DNA from: Desulfogranum marinum
GTDB lineage: Bacteria; Desulfobacterota; Desulfobulbia; Desulfobulbales; Desulfobulbaceae
Length of the DNA: 61,676 nucleotides
Assembly (NCBI RefSeq): GCF_016918565.1
Contig: NZ_JAFFQD010000032.1
Coordinates: 1-61,676, forward strand
Direction: 5' to 3'
A model generated the notes under the pieces. The model did no database searches and was not told the DNA's origin. It saw only the letters and a program-made list of their open reading frames with translations. The translations under genes were made by a program, and so were the position numbers. Below, piece after piece: positions 18,527 through 26,858 of the stretch (within the stretch, counting starts at the first letter, position 1; each line of letters begins with the position of its first letter).

Positions 18527-19792
18527 TCAACGTTGTGCTTCACTTGTAAATATCAGATACCCTATTGCTTCTGTTAGGTGATTAACCTCGCTGTCTTTTG
18601 ATTGCTCTTCTTCTACTTTTACTTGAAATCGTGTCTCTGTTGGATTCGTCATTCTCGTTGCAGAGACGTCGCTGCCATTGGTGGTCTGCAGGTCTGCAAA
18701 AAGGAAGGGGAGTTGTTCGGTTGTGTTTTGAAAGTTTATATATTCCCAATCATGGGTGATTGCGTTGGCAGTGTAAGAGGCTTCAACGTTGATTGCATCT
18801 ATTAAGCCGTTACCTTCCTCCCAGGCCAGGTAGTTTACGGTTTCGTTTGTATGGGTATTGGCATTGGCTTCCTGCTCTGTGAAGTAATATTGAAAGCCGG
18901 ATGATGATACATTACGGATGCGGCCGGCTATTGTTTCCGGTTCGTTGATTGAGGCAATGGTTGTCATTACTATGGGTGTATTGGAAAACGTCTTTTGAAA
19001 ACTGGTTGTTTTAAAGCTGGTTGTGCCGGTTAAGGTGCCCGCTTCTATGGTGGTGCCATCCACAGTGTGGTGGCCTTTTTCCACGGCCAGGTAGCTCACG
19101 GTTTCTGTGGCGTGGTAGCCGTCAAGATAGTCCCATTCCGCAAATTGAATTTCAAATCCAGTGGAATCTATATTACGCAGGCGTATTACTCCCGGTTGAT
19201 TGCCATTATAGCTTGGGGGGCCTGCGATGATGATCGGGTTGGTAAAGGAGTGCTCAAGTTCGACTCGCTTCCAGTTGTGATTCACTTCTACTTCACCAAT
19301 TTCAATGGCAAAGGATACATTGTTCGCCCCAAGGGTACTGCTGGTTGTTGTGCTTGTGTATGTATCGGTGGCTGAAGTGGCACTGGAACCTGAACTATCG
19401 GAAGTAACGGTCTGCGTTATTTCTTCTGTGGTATCAGAAGTGGACGTTTCAGTGGTTGATGGGGTATCGCCTGCTGCAACTGCATCGTCAGCAATTGTAA
19501 AGGGAAAAGGGGTAGAGTGTGGGCTCTCCGAACCATCGCTAAAGGTGGCTGTGAGGGTGAAATTGGTGGTGTCTTTTTCCAGCGACACTTGGCAATCCAT
19601 GGCTGTGAGTTCAGGGTTGCGGGTGGAACAGGCTAATGTGCCTTCCTGGTAGAGATTATATCCTGAAAGTGATGGCTCGCTGGGCGGGGTGTAGCCCCAT
19701 TCGATATGGATGGAATGGTCGGCGGCTGCTGCCATGGTGGCGAAAAGGCAGCAGATAAGCGTGGTGAGAATTTGGGCTGGATTGTAGAACAT
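18527..19792 (-). CDS. Secreted paralogue of the large PKD protein
   Basis: A protein of 421 residues with a signal peptide (LTTLICCLFATMAAAADHS) nearly identical to that of the 892-residue protein. One FN3-like repeat follows (YNLYQEGTL), then a serine/threonine-rich linker (about 110-165), then the 240-residue module (FAIEIGEVEVNHNWKRVELEH to the end). The PKD domains and the second FN3 set are absent. This is the first gene of the minus-strand group. The module is shared with the larger protein at clearly recognisable, though diverged, identity. Function unknown; a surface or matrix role is inferred. Confidence 0.75.
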   Translation of the reverse strand: MFYNPAQILTTLICCLFATMAAAADHSIHIEWGYTPPSEPSLSGYNLYQEGTLACSTRNPELTAMDCQVSLEKDTTNFTLTATFSDGSESPHSTPFPFTIADDAVAAGDTPSTTETSTSDTTEEITQTVTSDSSGSSATSATDTYTSTTTSSTLGANNVSFAIEIGEVEVNHNWKRVELEHSFTNPIIIAGPPSYNGNQPGVIRLRNIDSTGFEIQFAEWDYLDGYHATETVSYLAVEKGHHTVDGTTIEAGTLTGTTSFKTTSFQKTFSNTPIVMTTIASINEPETIAGRIRNVSSSGFQYYFTEQEANANTHTNETVNYLAWEEGNGLIDAINVEASYTANAITHDWEYINFQNTTEQLPFLFADLQTTNGSDVSATRMTNPTETRFQVKVEEEQSKDSEVNHLTEAIGYLIFTSEAQR

Positions 19793-20019
19793 GATGAGGG
19801 CTGGAGAGGTAGAAGGTTATTATTGGGTTTTTATATGGGCGTCAGGCAACGCTTTTTAACATAGCATGATGTGTGCCAGGTGATTTTGAAAATGATGGTT
19901 GAACGAGTGAAGGTGTGTGGGTGTTGTTGGCAAGGATACTGGAGTGTGGATTCTGCGTGGTGGATGGGGCGTTGGTGAAAGAGGGGAACTACTAGCTGTT
20001 ATTTTATGTGTCTTGGTGA

Positions 20020-20237
20020 GGACTGATTTTTATGAAACTTAGCCATTTGTTTTGGGAACCGGGAGAGAGATCGAAGTCTACGCTATCTAATTTTCATAAA
20101 AAACCATGAAAAAAAATCAGTCCCCTACCTAAGTACTGAAAAATATAATCCTTCGCCCGGGTTGGTTTAAAAGAGAAAAAAATCAGTCCCCTGTCTGTTT
20201 CGGTAGATAATTGACTGAGTTTTGTACGTAATTAGAT
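20020..20237. repeat. MITE-like repeat, copy A
   Basis: Shares with copies at 21631-21763, 30407-30638 and 51037-51282 the words AATCAGTCCCCTGTCTG, TAGATAATTG(A/G)CTGAG and TTTTGTACGTAAT at the right end, plus AAACTTAGCC near the left. The ends form an imperfect inverted repeat (GATTAC.../...GTAATC). It has no open frame. Confidence 0.8.
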
Positions 20238-20296
20238 AATTTTTTAAACAATTTCTGTGTGTTAAACGAGTGTCTCGTGGGTTTGCAAAATTGCAC

Positions 20297-20362
20297 AATG
20301 TTCACCAAGAATCAGTCCATCCGGCATCATTTTCTTCAGTATTTTGGCAATGAATATAGACT
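20297..20362. repeat. Short inverted-repeat element, copy 1
   Basis: Begins AATGTTCACCAAGAATCAG and ends TTGGCAATGAATATAGAC. The second copy at 24588-24651 has the same ends and similar length. TGTTCACCAA pairs imperfectly with the complement of TTGGCAATGAA, so both copies could fold as a hairpin. Confidence 0.65.
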
Positions 20363-20470
20363 CCAGGTAAGCGCAGATTCCGAGGGGTGCGGCTGAAGTT
20401 ATGTTTTTTTAGTTGGTTAGTCGAGGGGGAGAATGTTCCCATGCTCTGGGCCGAGCATGGGAAGCAAATT

Positions 20471-20725
20471 TTACGAACCGACAGTGATTTCGGATTTTAT
20501 TTTTTTGAGCATTTTGTCGCCAATACCTTTAACATTGGTGACATCTTCCACTGTTTTAAACTTTCCGGCCTGGTCGCGGTATTTGACTATGGCTTCGGCT
20601 TTAGCCTGGCCGATACCAGGGAGGGAAGTGAGCTCGTCCACCGTTGCGGTGTTGATATTTACCTTGGCAAGAGCTGCCACAGCAAAAAAGAGAACAAAGA
20701 AAAGTGTTAGGGTGATTTTTTTCAT
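20471..20725 (-). CDS. comEA: ComEA-like helix-hairpin-helix DNA-binding protein
   Basis: A protein of 84 residues starting at ATG 20725, with AGGAGG six bases upstream. An N-terminal signal or anchor segment (LTLFFVLFFAVAALA) is followed by a ComEA helix-hairpin-helix unit: VNINTATVDELTSLPGIGQAKAEAIV and a second hairpin, VKGIGDKMLKKI. ComEA binds incoming DNA in the periplasm during competence, and short solitary ComEA proteins are common in Gram-negative bacteria. Longer in-frame extension upstream lacks a ribosome site. No neighbouring competence gene is present. Confidence 0.85.
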   Translation of the reverse strand: MKKITLTLFFVLFFAVAALAKVNINTATVDELTSLPGIGQAKAEAIVKYRDQAGKFKTVEDVTNVKGIGDKMLKKIKSEITVGS

Positions 20726-21030
20726 GTAAACCTCCTGATGAAATGATGGATAAAACGACTTATTAGCTTCCTGCTTCGAATAATCGTATGGTATGGAAAA
20801 GTGTGTTGTCAAATTTAAAAATCGCAGTTACAGTGAGTTAGGGCGTAGTGATGTTGGGATTTGCGTTGCAGGACTAGGCGTTTTTCTGGATTGGTGTGGT
20901 GCAAAAAAAAATGTGCTATGACATTTTTTTTGGGGTGCAAATGTGCTCGGTAGCTATTTAGTGAAATCTACGAATGCCTCACTCGCTGATTGTGCTATAC
21001 CTTTTATTTGATTGATTTTAAAAATCCTTC

Positions 21031-21056
21031 TTGTACAATGTGTACAAAACGTACAT
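21031..21056 (+). promoter_or_regulatory. Palindromic operator before the toxin-antitoxin pair
   Basis: TTGTACA (21031-21037) and TGTACAA (21041-21047) form a perfect inverted repeat with a 3-base spacer, and a further CGTACAT half-site follows at 21050-21056. It lies 13 bases upstream of the antitoxin start. Antitoxins of the Phd/YefM type bind such GTAC-centred palindromes to repress their own operon, so this is a likely autorepression site. Confidence 0.6.
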
Positions 21057-21069
21057 AAAGGGACAAGCT

Positions 21070-21321
21070 ATGAATAAAACTATTACAACCGCTGATGCTA
21101 GAAAAAATTTTGCGGCTATTGTTAATACCGTTGCTTACGGAAAAGAACCTGTGGTTTTGACTAGACGAGGACAAGAAATAGCTGCTTTGATCTCTATTGA
21201 AGAGCTTCAGTTGCTTCAAAAAATTGAGGACCATATTGACATTGAAGCCGCTAAAAAAGCTCTTGAAGCCCCTGGTGAGAACATTTCTGCAGATGCTTTT
21301 TGGAAGAAACTGGGTCTTTGA
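21070..21321 (+). CDS. Phd/YefM-type antitoxin
   Basis: A protein of 83 residues starting at ATG 21070. The N-terminus TTADARKNFAAIVNTVAYGKEPVVLTRRGQ is the Phd/YefM DNA-binding and dimerisation fold, where the conserved 'R(K/R)G' turn precedes the second strand. The C-terminal part, EAAKKALEAPGENISADAF, would form the extended toxin-neutralising tail. It is followed after three bases by the RelE-like toxin, and together they form a type II toxin-antitoxin operon with an upstream palindrome for autoregulation. An in-frame upstream extension to 21031 runs through the operator and is not used. Confidence 0.85.
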   Translation: MNKTITTADARKNFAAIVNTVAYGKEPVVLTRRGQEIAALISIEELQLLQKIEDHIDIEAAKKALEAPGENISADAFWKKLGL

Positions 21322-21324
21322 CAC

Positions 21325-21588
21325 GTGGTATACACTGTAGAGTTTCGTCCTTCGGTTTGGAAAAATGTAAAAAATATACCCAAGAAGGATTTGGTAAAAA
21401 TTAAAAGTAAGATCGATGAAATGTGTTCGAGCTTGCCGGATCCGACAACCACCAAAATGAGCGGTAATAATGCTTTTCATAAAATAAGGTATGGTAATTA
21501 TCGAATAATTTATGAAATCCATGAAGATTGTCTAGTGATTTTAATTGTAAAGGCAGGTTATAGAAAGGATGTTTACCGCAATTTGTAA
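21325..21588 (+). CDS. RelE/ParE-family toxin
   Basis: A protein of 87 residues starting at GTG 21325. The sequence (VEFRPSVWKNVKNIPKKDLVKIKSKID, then HKIRYGNYRIIYEIHEDCLVIL and a VKAGYRKDVYRNL end) fits the RelE/ParE fold: an N-terminal helix pair, a central GNYRIIYEI strand and a basic C-terminus. RelE relatives cut mRNA on the ribosome. ParE members instead target gyrase, and I cannot tell which from the motif alone. The arginine in RYGNYR and the C-terminal tyrosine-arginine pattern favour an mRNA interferase. The pair is intact. Confidence 0.85.
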   Translation: MVYTVEFRPSVWKNVKNIPKKDLVKIKSKIDEMCSSLPDPTTTKMSGNNAFHKIRYGNYRIIYEIHEDCLVILIVKAGYRKDVYRNL

Positions 21589-21630
21589 GGACCAATTTTT
21601 GCACATCAGTGGTTAGTCTATCTTTCTGAT

Positions 21631-21763
21631 TTCTGATTACGTACAAAACTCAGCCAATTTTTTTCGGCCCGGGAGACAGATTAATTTTCATAAAAAACCA
21701 TGAAAAAAAATCAGTCCCCTGTCTGTTTCGGTAGATAATTGGCTGAGTTTCATGGCTAATCAG
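21631..21763. repeat. MITE-like repeat, copy B (short)
   Basis: Begins GATTACGTACAAAACTCAGCC and ends GGCTGAGTTTCATGGCTAATC, so the ends form an inverted repeat. The middle is shorter than in copies A, C and D but keeps AATCAGTCCCCTGTCTG. It lies between the toxin gene and the sulfurylase/kinase gene. Confidence 0.8.
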
Positions 21764-21812
21764 TTTCTGATTTGTTTGGCTATTATTTTAACGTCCTTGT
21801 TAAGGAGGGGCT

Positions 21813-23519
21813 GTGGATAGTTTATCGTCGGAATTCTCTGAGAGCTTGATCGTTCATTTTAGAAGAGCTGAGCAGCTGCGTAAACAAGCTGTTGACCTGT
21901 TTTCGCTTGATTTGAACATGCGTCAGTTGTGTGATTTGGAGCTGTTGCTTAACCGGGGTTTTTATCCTTTAAACGGCTATTTGAATCAGCAGGATTACGA
22001 AAATGTAATTAAAGGGATGCGCCTGTCCAATGGCGATATTTGGCCCATTCCCGTCTGTTTGGATGTTGATGCTGCCACTGCTGCAAAGTTGGTCGGTGGC
22101 CAACAGATTGCCCTTAATGATCAGGAAGGTTTTTTACTAGCGATATTAACGGTTGGTGACGTGTGGCAGCCGGATAAAATACATGAAGCAGAGGCGGTGT
22201 ATGGGACGGCTGATGGTCAGCAGCATCCAGGAGTGAAATCGTTGCTGCAACAGACCGGGGAGTGGTACGTCAGCGGGACGGTTGAAGGGGTTACGTTGCC
22301 GATTCATTATGATTTTCAGGAGCTGCGGCTAACGCCTTCTGAAACCCATCGTCGTTTTACACAATACGGTTGGCGAAGGGTGCTCGGCTTCCACACCCGG
22401 GAGTATTTGCATTGTGCCCACCGTGAAATGGTTTTAGCTGCAGCCCGCGATATCAGTGCCACCCTGTTTCTCCATCCCGTGGTAGGGCTGGAGCATCCTG
22501 GAAAAAGAGACCATTATACCCAGGTCCACTGTTACCAGGAGTTTGTACAACATTTTCCAGCCAATATGATACTCTTTGGCATTACACCAATGGCTGAACG
22601 TTTTGCCGGGCCGCGGGAAGCATTGTGGCATGCCATGATTCGGAAAAATTTTGGATGCAGCCATTTTATGGTTGCCGATACCCATGGCGACCCTTTTGCC
22701 GGTTCTGATCATGAGCCTTTTTACCCGAAATACGCGGCGCAGGAACTGGTAGAGGAGATGGCTCCTGAGACGGGCATTGCCATGGTGCCTGAACGGGCCA
22801 TGGGCTATGTGGAAGACAAGGCGCAGTACGTTTTTCTCACAGATGTGAAGGATGATGAATCCGTAAAAACCATCACCTCGGAAGAGTTGAAAAGAAGGCT
22901 GGAGTGGGGGCGCGAGGTACCTGAATGGTATTCCTATGCCAATGTCGTTAAAGAGCTGCAGAAAGCCTTCCCGCCCAGATCCAGCCAGGGATTTACCGTC
23001 TTTTTGACGGGGCTTTCCGGTTCCGGAAAATCGACCATTGCCAAGGTGTTGATGGTTCGTTTTATGGAGATGAGAGATCGTCCGGTGACCTTGCTGGATG
23101 GTGATATCGTCCGTAAAAATTTGTCATCCGAGTTGACGTTTTCCAAAGAGCATCGTGATCTTAATGTGACCCGTATTGGGTTTGTTGCCAGTGAAATTAC
23201 CAAAAACGGCGGGATAGCTCTTTGTGCACCGATTGCGCCTTACGAGGCCCCTCGTACTGCTAATCGCGAGCTCATCAGTCGGTATGGCGGGTATATAGAG
23301 GTGCATGTGGCCACGCCGCTGGAGGTGTGTGAGCAGAGAGACAGGAAAGGGCTCTATGCCAAAGCGCGCAAGGGGATAATAAAGGGTGTAACCGGTGTGT
23401 CTGATCCTTATATTGTTCCGGAGAACCCTGAGCTGACCATTGACACCAGCCAATTGACCCCGGCAGAGGCGGTGCAGGAAATTATGCTGTATTTGGAAGA
23501 ACAGGGGTATACGCGCTGA
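21813..23519 (+). CDS. ATP sulfurylase-like/APS kinase fusion
   Basis: A protein of 568 residues. The C-terminal APS kinase domain is complete: a P-loop with LTGLSGSGKST (about 396-404), LDGDIVR and NVTRIGFVASEI. It phosphorylates adenosine phosphosulfate to PAPS, the donor for sulfotransferases such as that at 5827-6747. The N-terminal sulfurylase-like domain diverges at key sites: the QTRNP region reads HTREY and the GRDHAG loop reads ADTHGD, although an HxxH (HCAH, 200-203) remains. Sulfurylase activity is therefore uncertain. GTG 21813 lies five bases after AGGAGG. No cysD/cysN or sulfate transporter is nearby. Confidence 0.8.
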   Translation: MDSLSSEFSESLIVHFRRAEQLRKQAVDLFSLDLNMRQLCDLELLLNRGFYPLNGYLNQQDYENVIKGMRLSNGDIWPIPVCLDVDAATAAKLVGGQQIALNDQEGFLLAILTVGDVWQPDKIHEAEAVYGTADGQQHPGVKSLLQQTGEWYVSGTVEGVTLPIHYDFQELRLTPSETHRRFTQYGWRRVLGFHTREYLHCAHREMVLAAARDISATLFLHPVVGLEHPGKRDHYTQVHCYQEFVQHFPANMILFGITPMAERFAGPREALWHAMIRKNFGCSHFMVADTHGDPFAGSDHEPFYPKYAAQELVEEMAPETGIAMVPERAMGYVEDKAQYVFLTDVKDDESVKTITSEELKRRLEWGREVPEWYSYANVVKELQKAFPPRSSQGFTVFLTGLSGSGKSTIAKVLMVRFMEMRDRPVTLLDGDIVRKNLSSELTFSKEHRDLNVTRIGFVASEITKNGGIALCAPIAPYEAPRTANRELISRYGGYIEVHVATPLEVCEQRDRKGLYAKARKGIIKGVTGVSDPYIVPENPELTIDTSQLTPAEAVQEIMLYLEEQGYTR

Positions 23520-23551
23520 TATGCTGACACGATGAACGCTAGACTTGCTGA

Positions 23552-24490
23552 ATGAAAGTATCCCTTTTTTTATGCGTCATCCTTGGCGGGGTGGCTCCTT
23601 TCTTTTTTTTCGGTGGTCCCGGCTATCATTCACCCCAATCGTACAAGGCCGCTTGGAACCTTGGCCATATCTTTTTTTTCAGTGTTGTCACCATCCTCTT
23701 GTTTCCCTATTTAATTCGCTGGAAAAGGCAGTGGCATGAATTACAACACCTTTCGGTGGTGTTTTTTCTTGTGCTGGTGGCGGGCGTGCTGGTCGAATTC
23801 TTGCAAATGTACAGCAGTCACAGATCCCCTGATGTGTATGATATACTGCGTAATCAGCTTGGCTGCCTGGTAGGGTATACTCTTATCACTTTCAAGTATA
23901 AAGCAGCAGCGGCAAGATGGTGGGTATGGCCATTTCGCTGTTTTGTTTGTGCTTGCCTGCTTTTTGCCCTGTGGCCGCTTACCCGCAGCCTTGTTGATGA
24001 ACATGTTGCACGAAAGCAGTTTCCGGTGCTTGCAGATTTTGAAACACCTCTGGAACGGATGCGCTGGATGAATTCCAGGCAACTCGAAGTTCAGGAAAAA
24101 ATTGTGCGGCATGGTAAGCGAGCGGCCCAGGTCCGGTTGACCACCGCAACCTATTCCGGCACCACCTTGTTTAATTTCCCACATAACTGGCACGATTACA
24201 GCATATTACATTTTAGTGTTTATAATCCTCTAGAGCAGCCACTTAAACTTCACTGCCGCATTCACGACACACGGCACAAGGAGAGCGGTTCGGTCTTTTC
24301 TGATCGATTTCACCAAAAATTTACCCTGCATCAGGGGTGGAATGATTTGCAGGTGTCGCTGAAGGAAGTAGAGCAAGCACCCAAATCAAGAAATATGGAT
24401 ATGGGGCAGATTGAAAATCTCGGCTTTTTTGTTGTCCGCCAACCGGAGCCTCGTTTGATGTATTTGGATCATATATATCTCAGCAGGTAA
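23552..24490 (+). CDS. VanZ-like membrane protein with C-terminal extracytoplasmic domain
   Basis: A protein of 312 residues. The first part has four hydrophobic segments (starting MKVSLFLCVILGGVAPFFFF) and a VanZ-like signature near 92 (PDVYDILRNQLGCLVG). The C-terminal 160 residues, after a fifth hydrophobic segment (CLLFALWPLTRSL), look like a soluble all-beta domain resembling a carbohydrate-binding or discoidin-like module (FNFPHNWHDYSILHFSVYNP). VanZ proteins are linked to teicoplanin resistance in Gram-positives, but in Gram-negatives related domains appear with surface polysaccharide genes, and this one has an extra domain. Its function is not clear. It lies 32 bases after the APS kinase gene. 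Confidence 0.65.
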   Translation: MKVSLFLCVILGGVAPFFFFGGPGYHSPQSYKAAWNLGHIFFFSVVTILLFPYLIRWKRQWHELQHLSVVFFLVLVAGVLVEFLQMYSSHRSPDVYDILRNQLGCLVGYTLITFKYKAAAARWWVWPFRCFVCACLLFALWPLTRSLVDEHVARKQFPVLADFETPLERMRWMNSRQLEVQEKIVRHGKRAAQVRLTTATYSGTTLFNFPHNWHDYSILHFSVYNPLEQPLKLHCRIHDTRHKESGSVFSDRFHQKFTLHQGWNDLQVSLKEVEQAPKSRNMDMGQIENLGFFVVRQPEPRLMYLDHIYLSR

Positions 24491-24587
24491 TACTAGCCCA
24501 CACTTCTCATGAACATTTTTCAAAATTCAAAAATACTGTTTCAAAGCAAATGGATGGACTCAGCGAACAAAGGCGCCAATTTTTCTC

Positions 24588-24651
24588 AATGTTCACCAAG
24601 GGTCAGCCCAGGCGACGCCATCTTCGGCAGTATTTTGGCAGTGAACATAGC
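24588..24651. repeat. Short inverted-repeat element, copy 2
   Basis: AATGTTCACCAAGGGTCAG at the left and GGCAGTGAACATAG at the right. It matches the copy at 20297-20362 in layout and both ends. TGTTCACCAAG and TTGGCAGTGAACA are imperfect inverted repeats. Confidence 0.65.
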
Positions 24652-24786
24652 CTACTATAATTCACGGCCAAAAACTTTGAACCTGTCGCCGCCTGAACTG
24701 ATGAGAAATGCAGGCTAGGAGGCCATCCGAGAATGCCCTTTTTCCCCATATCTGAATAAAAAATATTATTCTCGGAGAACCCCCTA

Positions 24787-26238
24787 GTGCGTTTTTATCG
24801 ACCTCGGTCCTTTTTTTCCCTTCTTTTGCTCGGCTTTATTCTGGTCTCCTTGCCATTGCTTGTTGCCCTGTTTAGTTCGGTACAGATTCTAGACGGTTTG
24901 GTTCAGCAGAGTGCGGTCGCTGTTTTTCGCTCTGTCAACCGGGTGGAGAAATCACGTCAACTCATTGATTTATTGCATGATCAAGAACGTTCTGCACGTC
25001 TGTATAATGTGCTTGGCGAGGCCAGCCACCTGCAAAATGTGAATGCGGTTGAGGCTGAACTGGAGAAAGTACTCCGTCAGTTTTCTGCAAGTAATAAGGA
25101 TGATGACTTGCAATTTCTTATCCAAAGTCTCCAGGCAAAGGCTCAACACCTGGTTGCTACTTTAAATTTGTCTACCGGCGGGCCGGAACTGAGAAACAAA
25201 ACACAGGAGGCAGCCCTTTTGCTCTACAGCGAAGTGGTTGCTGTGGCCGGGCAGCTGGAAGAGCTCAGCAATGCGTTAATGGGCAGTGAGGTGGACAGTA
25301 TTAAGGAGAATGTTCAGCGCAATAAAACAGCGTTGATATCGCAGGTATCTGGAATGATTGGGTTTAGTGTTTTGCTCATTGTCCTTTTTATTGCTCTGAT
25401 TGTCAAACCGGTCGCCCAGATCGACAAGGGGATTGATCGCTTGGGAGGGGGAGATTTCTCAACCCCGATAGTCGTGTCCGGATCTCGGGATTTGGAGGCG
25501 CTGGGTGAGAAACTGGACTGGCTGCGCAAGCGCCTGGATACCCTTGACAAGGAAAAGGTCAAGATGATAGCGCATATTTCCCATGAGTTGAAGACCCCCC
25601 TGGCATCCATTAAAGAAGGGGCTGGATTGTTGAAAGACGGGCTGGTCGGGCCATTGAGTTCCAGCCAGGAAGAAGTGGTCACTATTTTAGATAATAACTG
25701 CCATAAGTTGCAGCGATTGATTGAGAATATCCTGGATTTTAATATGGCTGAAGCCAGGGAGGCGCCGATTGATCTGGTTGAGACCGACCTCGGCATGCTT
25801 ATAAACGAGGTGGTTGTTGACCATCACAACCCCATGCTTGCCCGCAATATAGCGCTTGATCTTGCCCTGGAACCTGTGAAGGTTTCCTGTAACCCCAAGC
25901 AGATAAAAACCGTGTTTGATAATCTGGTGGCCAATGCCATTAAATTTACCCCGGATAATGGGGCGATCCATATCTATATGCGGAAAAAAAACGATAAAAT
26001 TAATGTGATTGTCGAGGACACCGGCCCGGGGATAGACGAGGAGGACCGCCCCCAGATATTCCTTCCCTTTTTTCAGGGAAAACCACCTCAGCAGTCTACG
26101 GTTAAGGGTTCTGGTCTGGGACTTGCAATCAGTAAAGAATATATTCAAGGATGCGGTGGTACGCTCCGCTTGCTCCCGAGTAGTTCCGGAGCTCGATTTT
26201 CTGTAACTTTACCCTGTGTTAAAGGTGTAGCTGTATGA
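24787..26238 (+). CDS. glrK: GlrK/QseE-like sensor histidine kinase
   Basis: A protein of 483 residues starting at GTG 24787, with GGAGAA about nine bases upstream. There are two transmembrane helices (about 9-32 and 187-206) with a 150-residue periplasmic region between them, a HAMP-like linker (VKPVAQIDKGIDRLGGGDFS), the H-box MIAHISHELKTP with phospho-acceptor His266, and N, G1 and G2 boxes (DNLVANAIKFTPD, VEDTGPGID, GSGLGLAISKEYI). The gene order kinase - lipoprotein - sigma-54 regulator is that of GlrK-QseG-GlrR, which in enterics senses envelope stress. The next gene starts at the ATGA overlap of 26235, so all three form one operon. Confidence 0.85.
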   Translation: MRFYRPRSFFSLLLLGFILVSLPLLVALFSSVQILDGLVQQSAVAVFRSVNRVEKSRQLIDLLHDQERSARLYNVLGEASHLQNVNAVEAELEKVLRQFSASNKDDDLQFLIQSLQAKAQHLVATLNLSTGGPELRNKTQEAALLLYSEVVAVAGQLEELSNALMGSEVDSIKENVQRNKTALISQVSGMIGFSVLLIVLFIALIVKPVAQIDKGIDRLGGGDFSTPIVVSGSRDLEALGEKLDWLRKRLDTLDKEKVKMIAHISHELKTPLASIKEGAGLLKDGLVGPLSSSQEEVVTILDNNCHKLQRLIENILDFNMAEAREAPIDLVETDLGMLINEVVVDHHNPMLARNIALDLALEPVKVSCNPKQIKTVFDNLVANAIKFTPDNGAIHIYMRKKNDKINVIVEDTGPGIDEEDRPQIFLPFFQGKPPQQSTVKGSGLGLAISKEYIQGCGGTLRLLPSSSGARFSVTLPCVKGVAV

Positions 26239-26828
26239 AATGGTGGAAATTTTTCAGTCTTTTTTTTCTTTGTCTGTTGCTTGCCGGGTGTGCGGGGTTG
26301 TCTCCTCATTCGTCAGCCCCCAAGGGGCAGCAAGCGGCAACGGTTATTTTTTCGCCAACAGACTGTGACAGCCTGCTGGCATGCCTTGAGGAGTCTCGTG
26401 AGCTTTCCCGTAATGATTTTAAGGCCTACTACAAGCGTGTTGCTCTGGAGGTGGACAAAGATGTATCCGGCAGCCAGTTGCAGCTTATCTGCTTGAGTCT
26501 GCACCATTATGCAAGCTACAAGCAGTTTAAGCGCGGAATGGGCATGATCGAGGAATATATCGAATTGCATCCTGAGGAAAGGCAGAGTCTGCAGGGGCTG
26601 TATCGCTTGGTGGAGCGTATTAATCAGGAAAAGATTAATCGTTGGTCCCAGCGTAACCGGTTGATGGATGAAAAAGAGACGCTGGAGGAGGAAAATCGCG
26701 AACTCTTTGACACTGGTGCTGCTCTCGAGAAGCAAATTGAACAGGATAGCAAACGCATCAGTGAGCTGGAAAAACAGATAGAACAGCTCAAGAATATAGA
26801 GAATATAATTAAAAACAGAGAGTTATGA
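26235..26828 (+). CDS. Coiled-coil lipoprotein, QseG-like
   Basis: A protein of 197 residues. The N-terminus has a lipoprotein signal peptide with lipobox LLLAGC (Cys19 would be the lipidated residue). The region from about 140 (WSQRNRLMDEKETLEEENREL and ISELEKQIEQLK) is a long coiled coil. In GlrK/QseG/GlrR operons, QseG is an outer-membrane lipoprotein that contacts the kinase. Position here between kinase and regulator suggests the same role, although primary sequence similarity beyond this pattern cannot be judged. The start overlaps the kinase stop as ATGA. Confidence 0.65.
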   Translation: MKWWKFFSLFFLCLLLAGCAGLSPHSSAPKGQQAATVIFSPTDCDSLLACLEESRELSRNDFKAYYKRVALEVDKDVSGSQLQLICLSLHHYASYKQFKRGMGMIEEYIELHPEERQSLQGLYRLVERINQEKINRWSQRNRLMDEKETLEEENRELFDTGAALEKQIEQDSKRISELEKQIEQLKNIENIIKNREL

Positions 26829-26858
26829 GACCTCTTTACATCTGCAAGGCAAGAAGAA

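Larger units (their letters stand above)
19793..20470. other. Repeat-rich intergenic region
   Basis: No gene. It contains a copy of the MITE-like family (20020-20237), a short inverted-repeat element shared with 24588-24651 (20297-20362), and A/T-rich DNA. An apparent 107-residue frame at 20387-20710 is antisense to comEA and not considered real. Confidence 0.5.
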
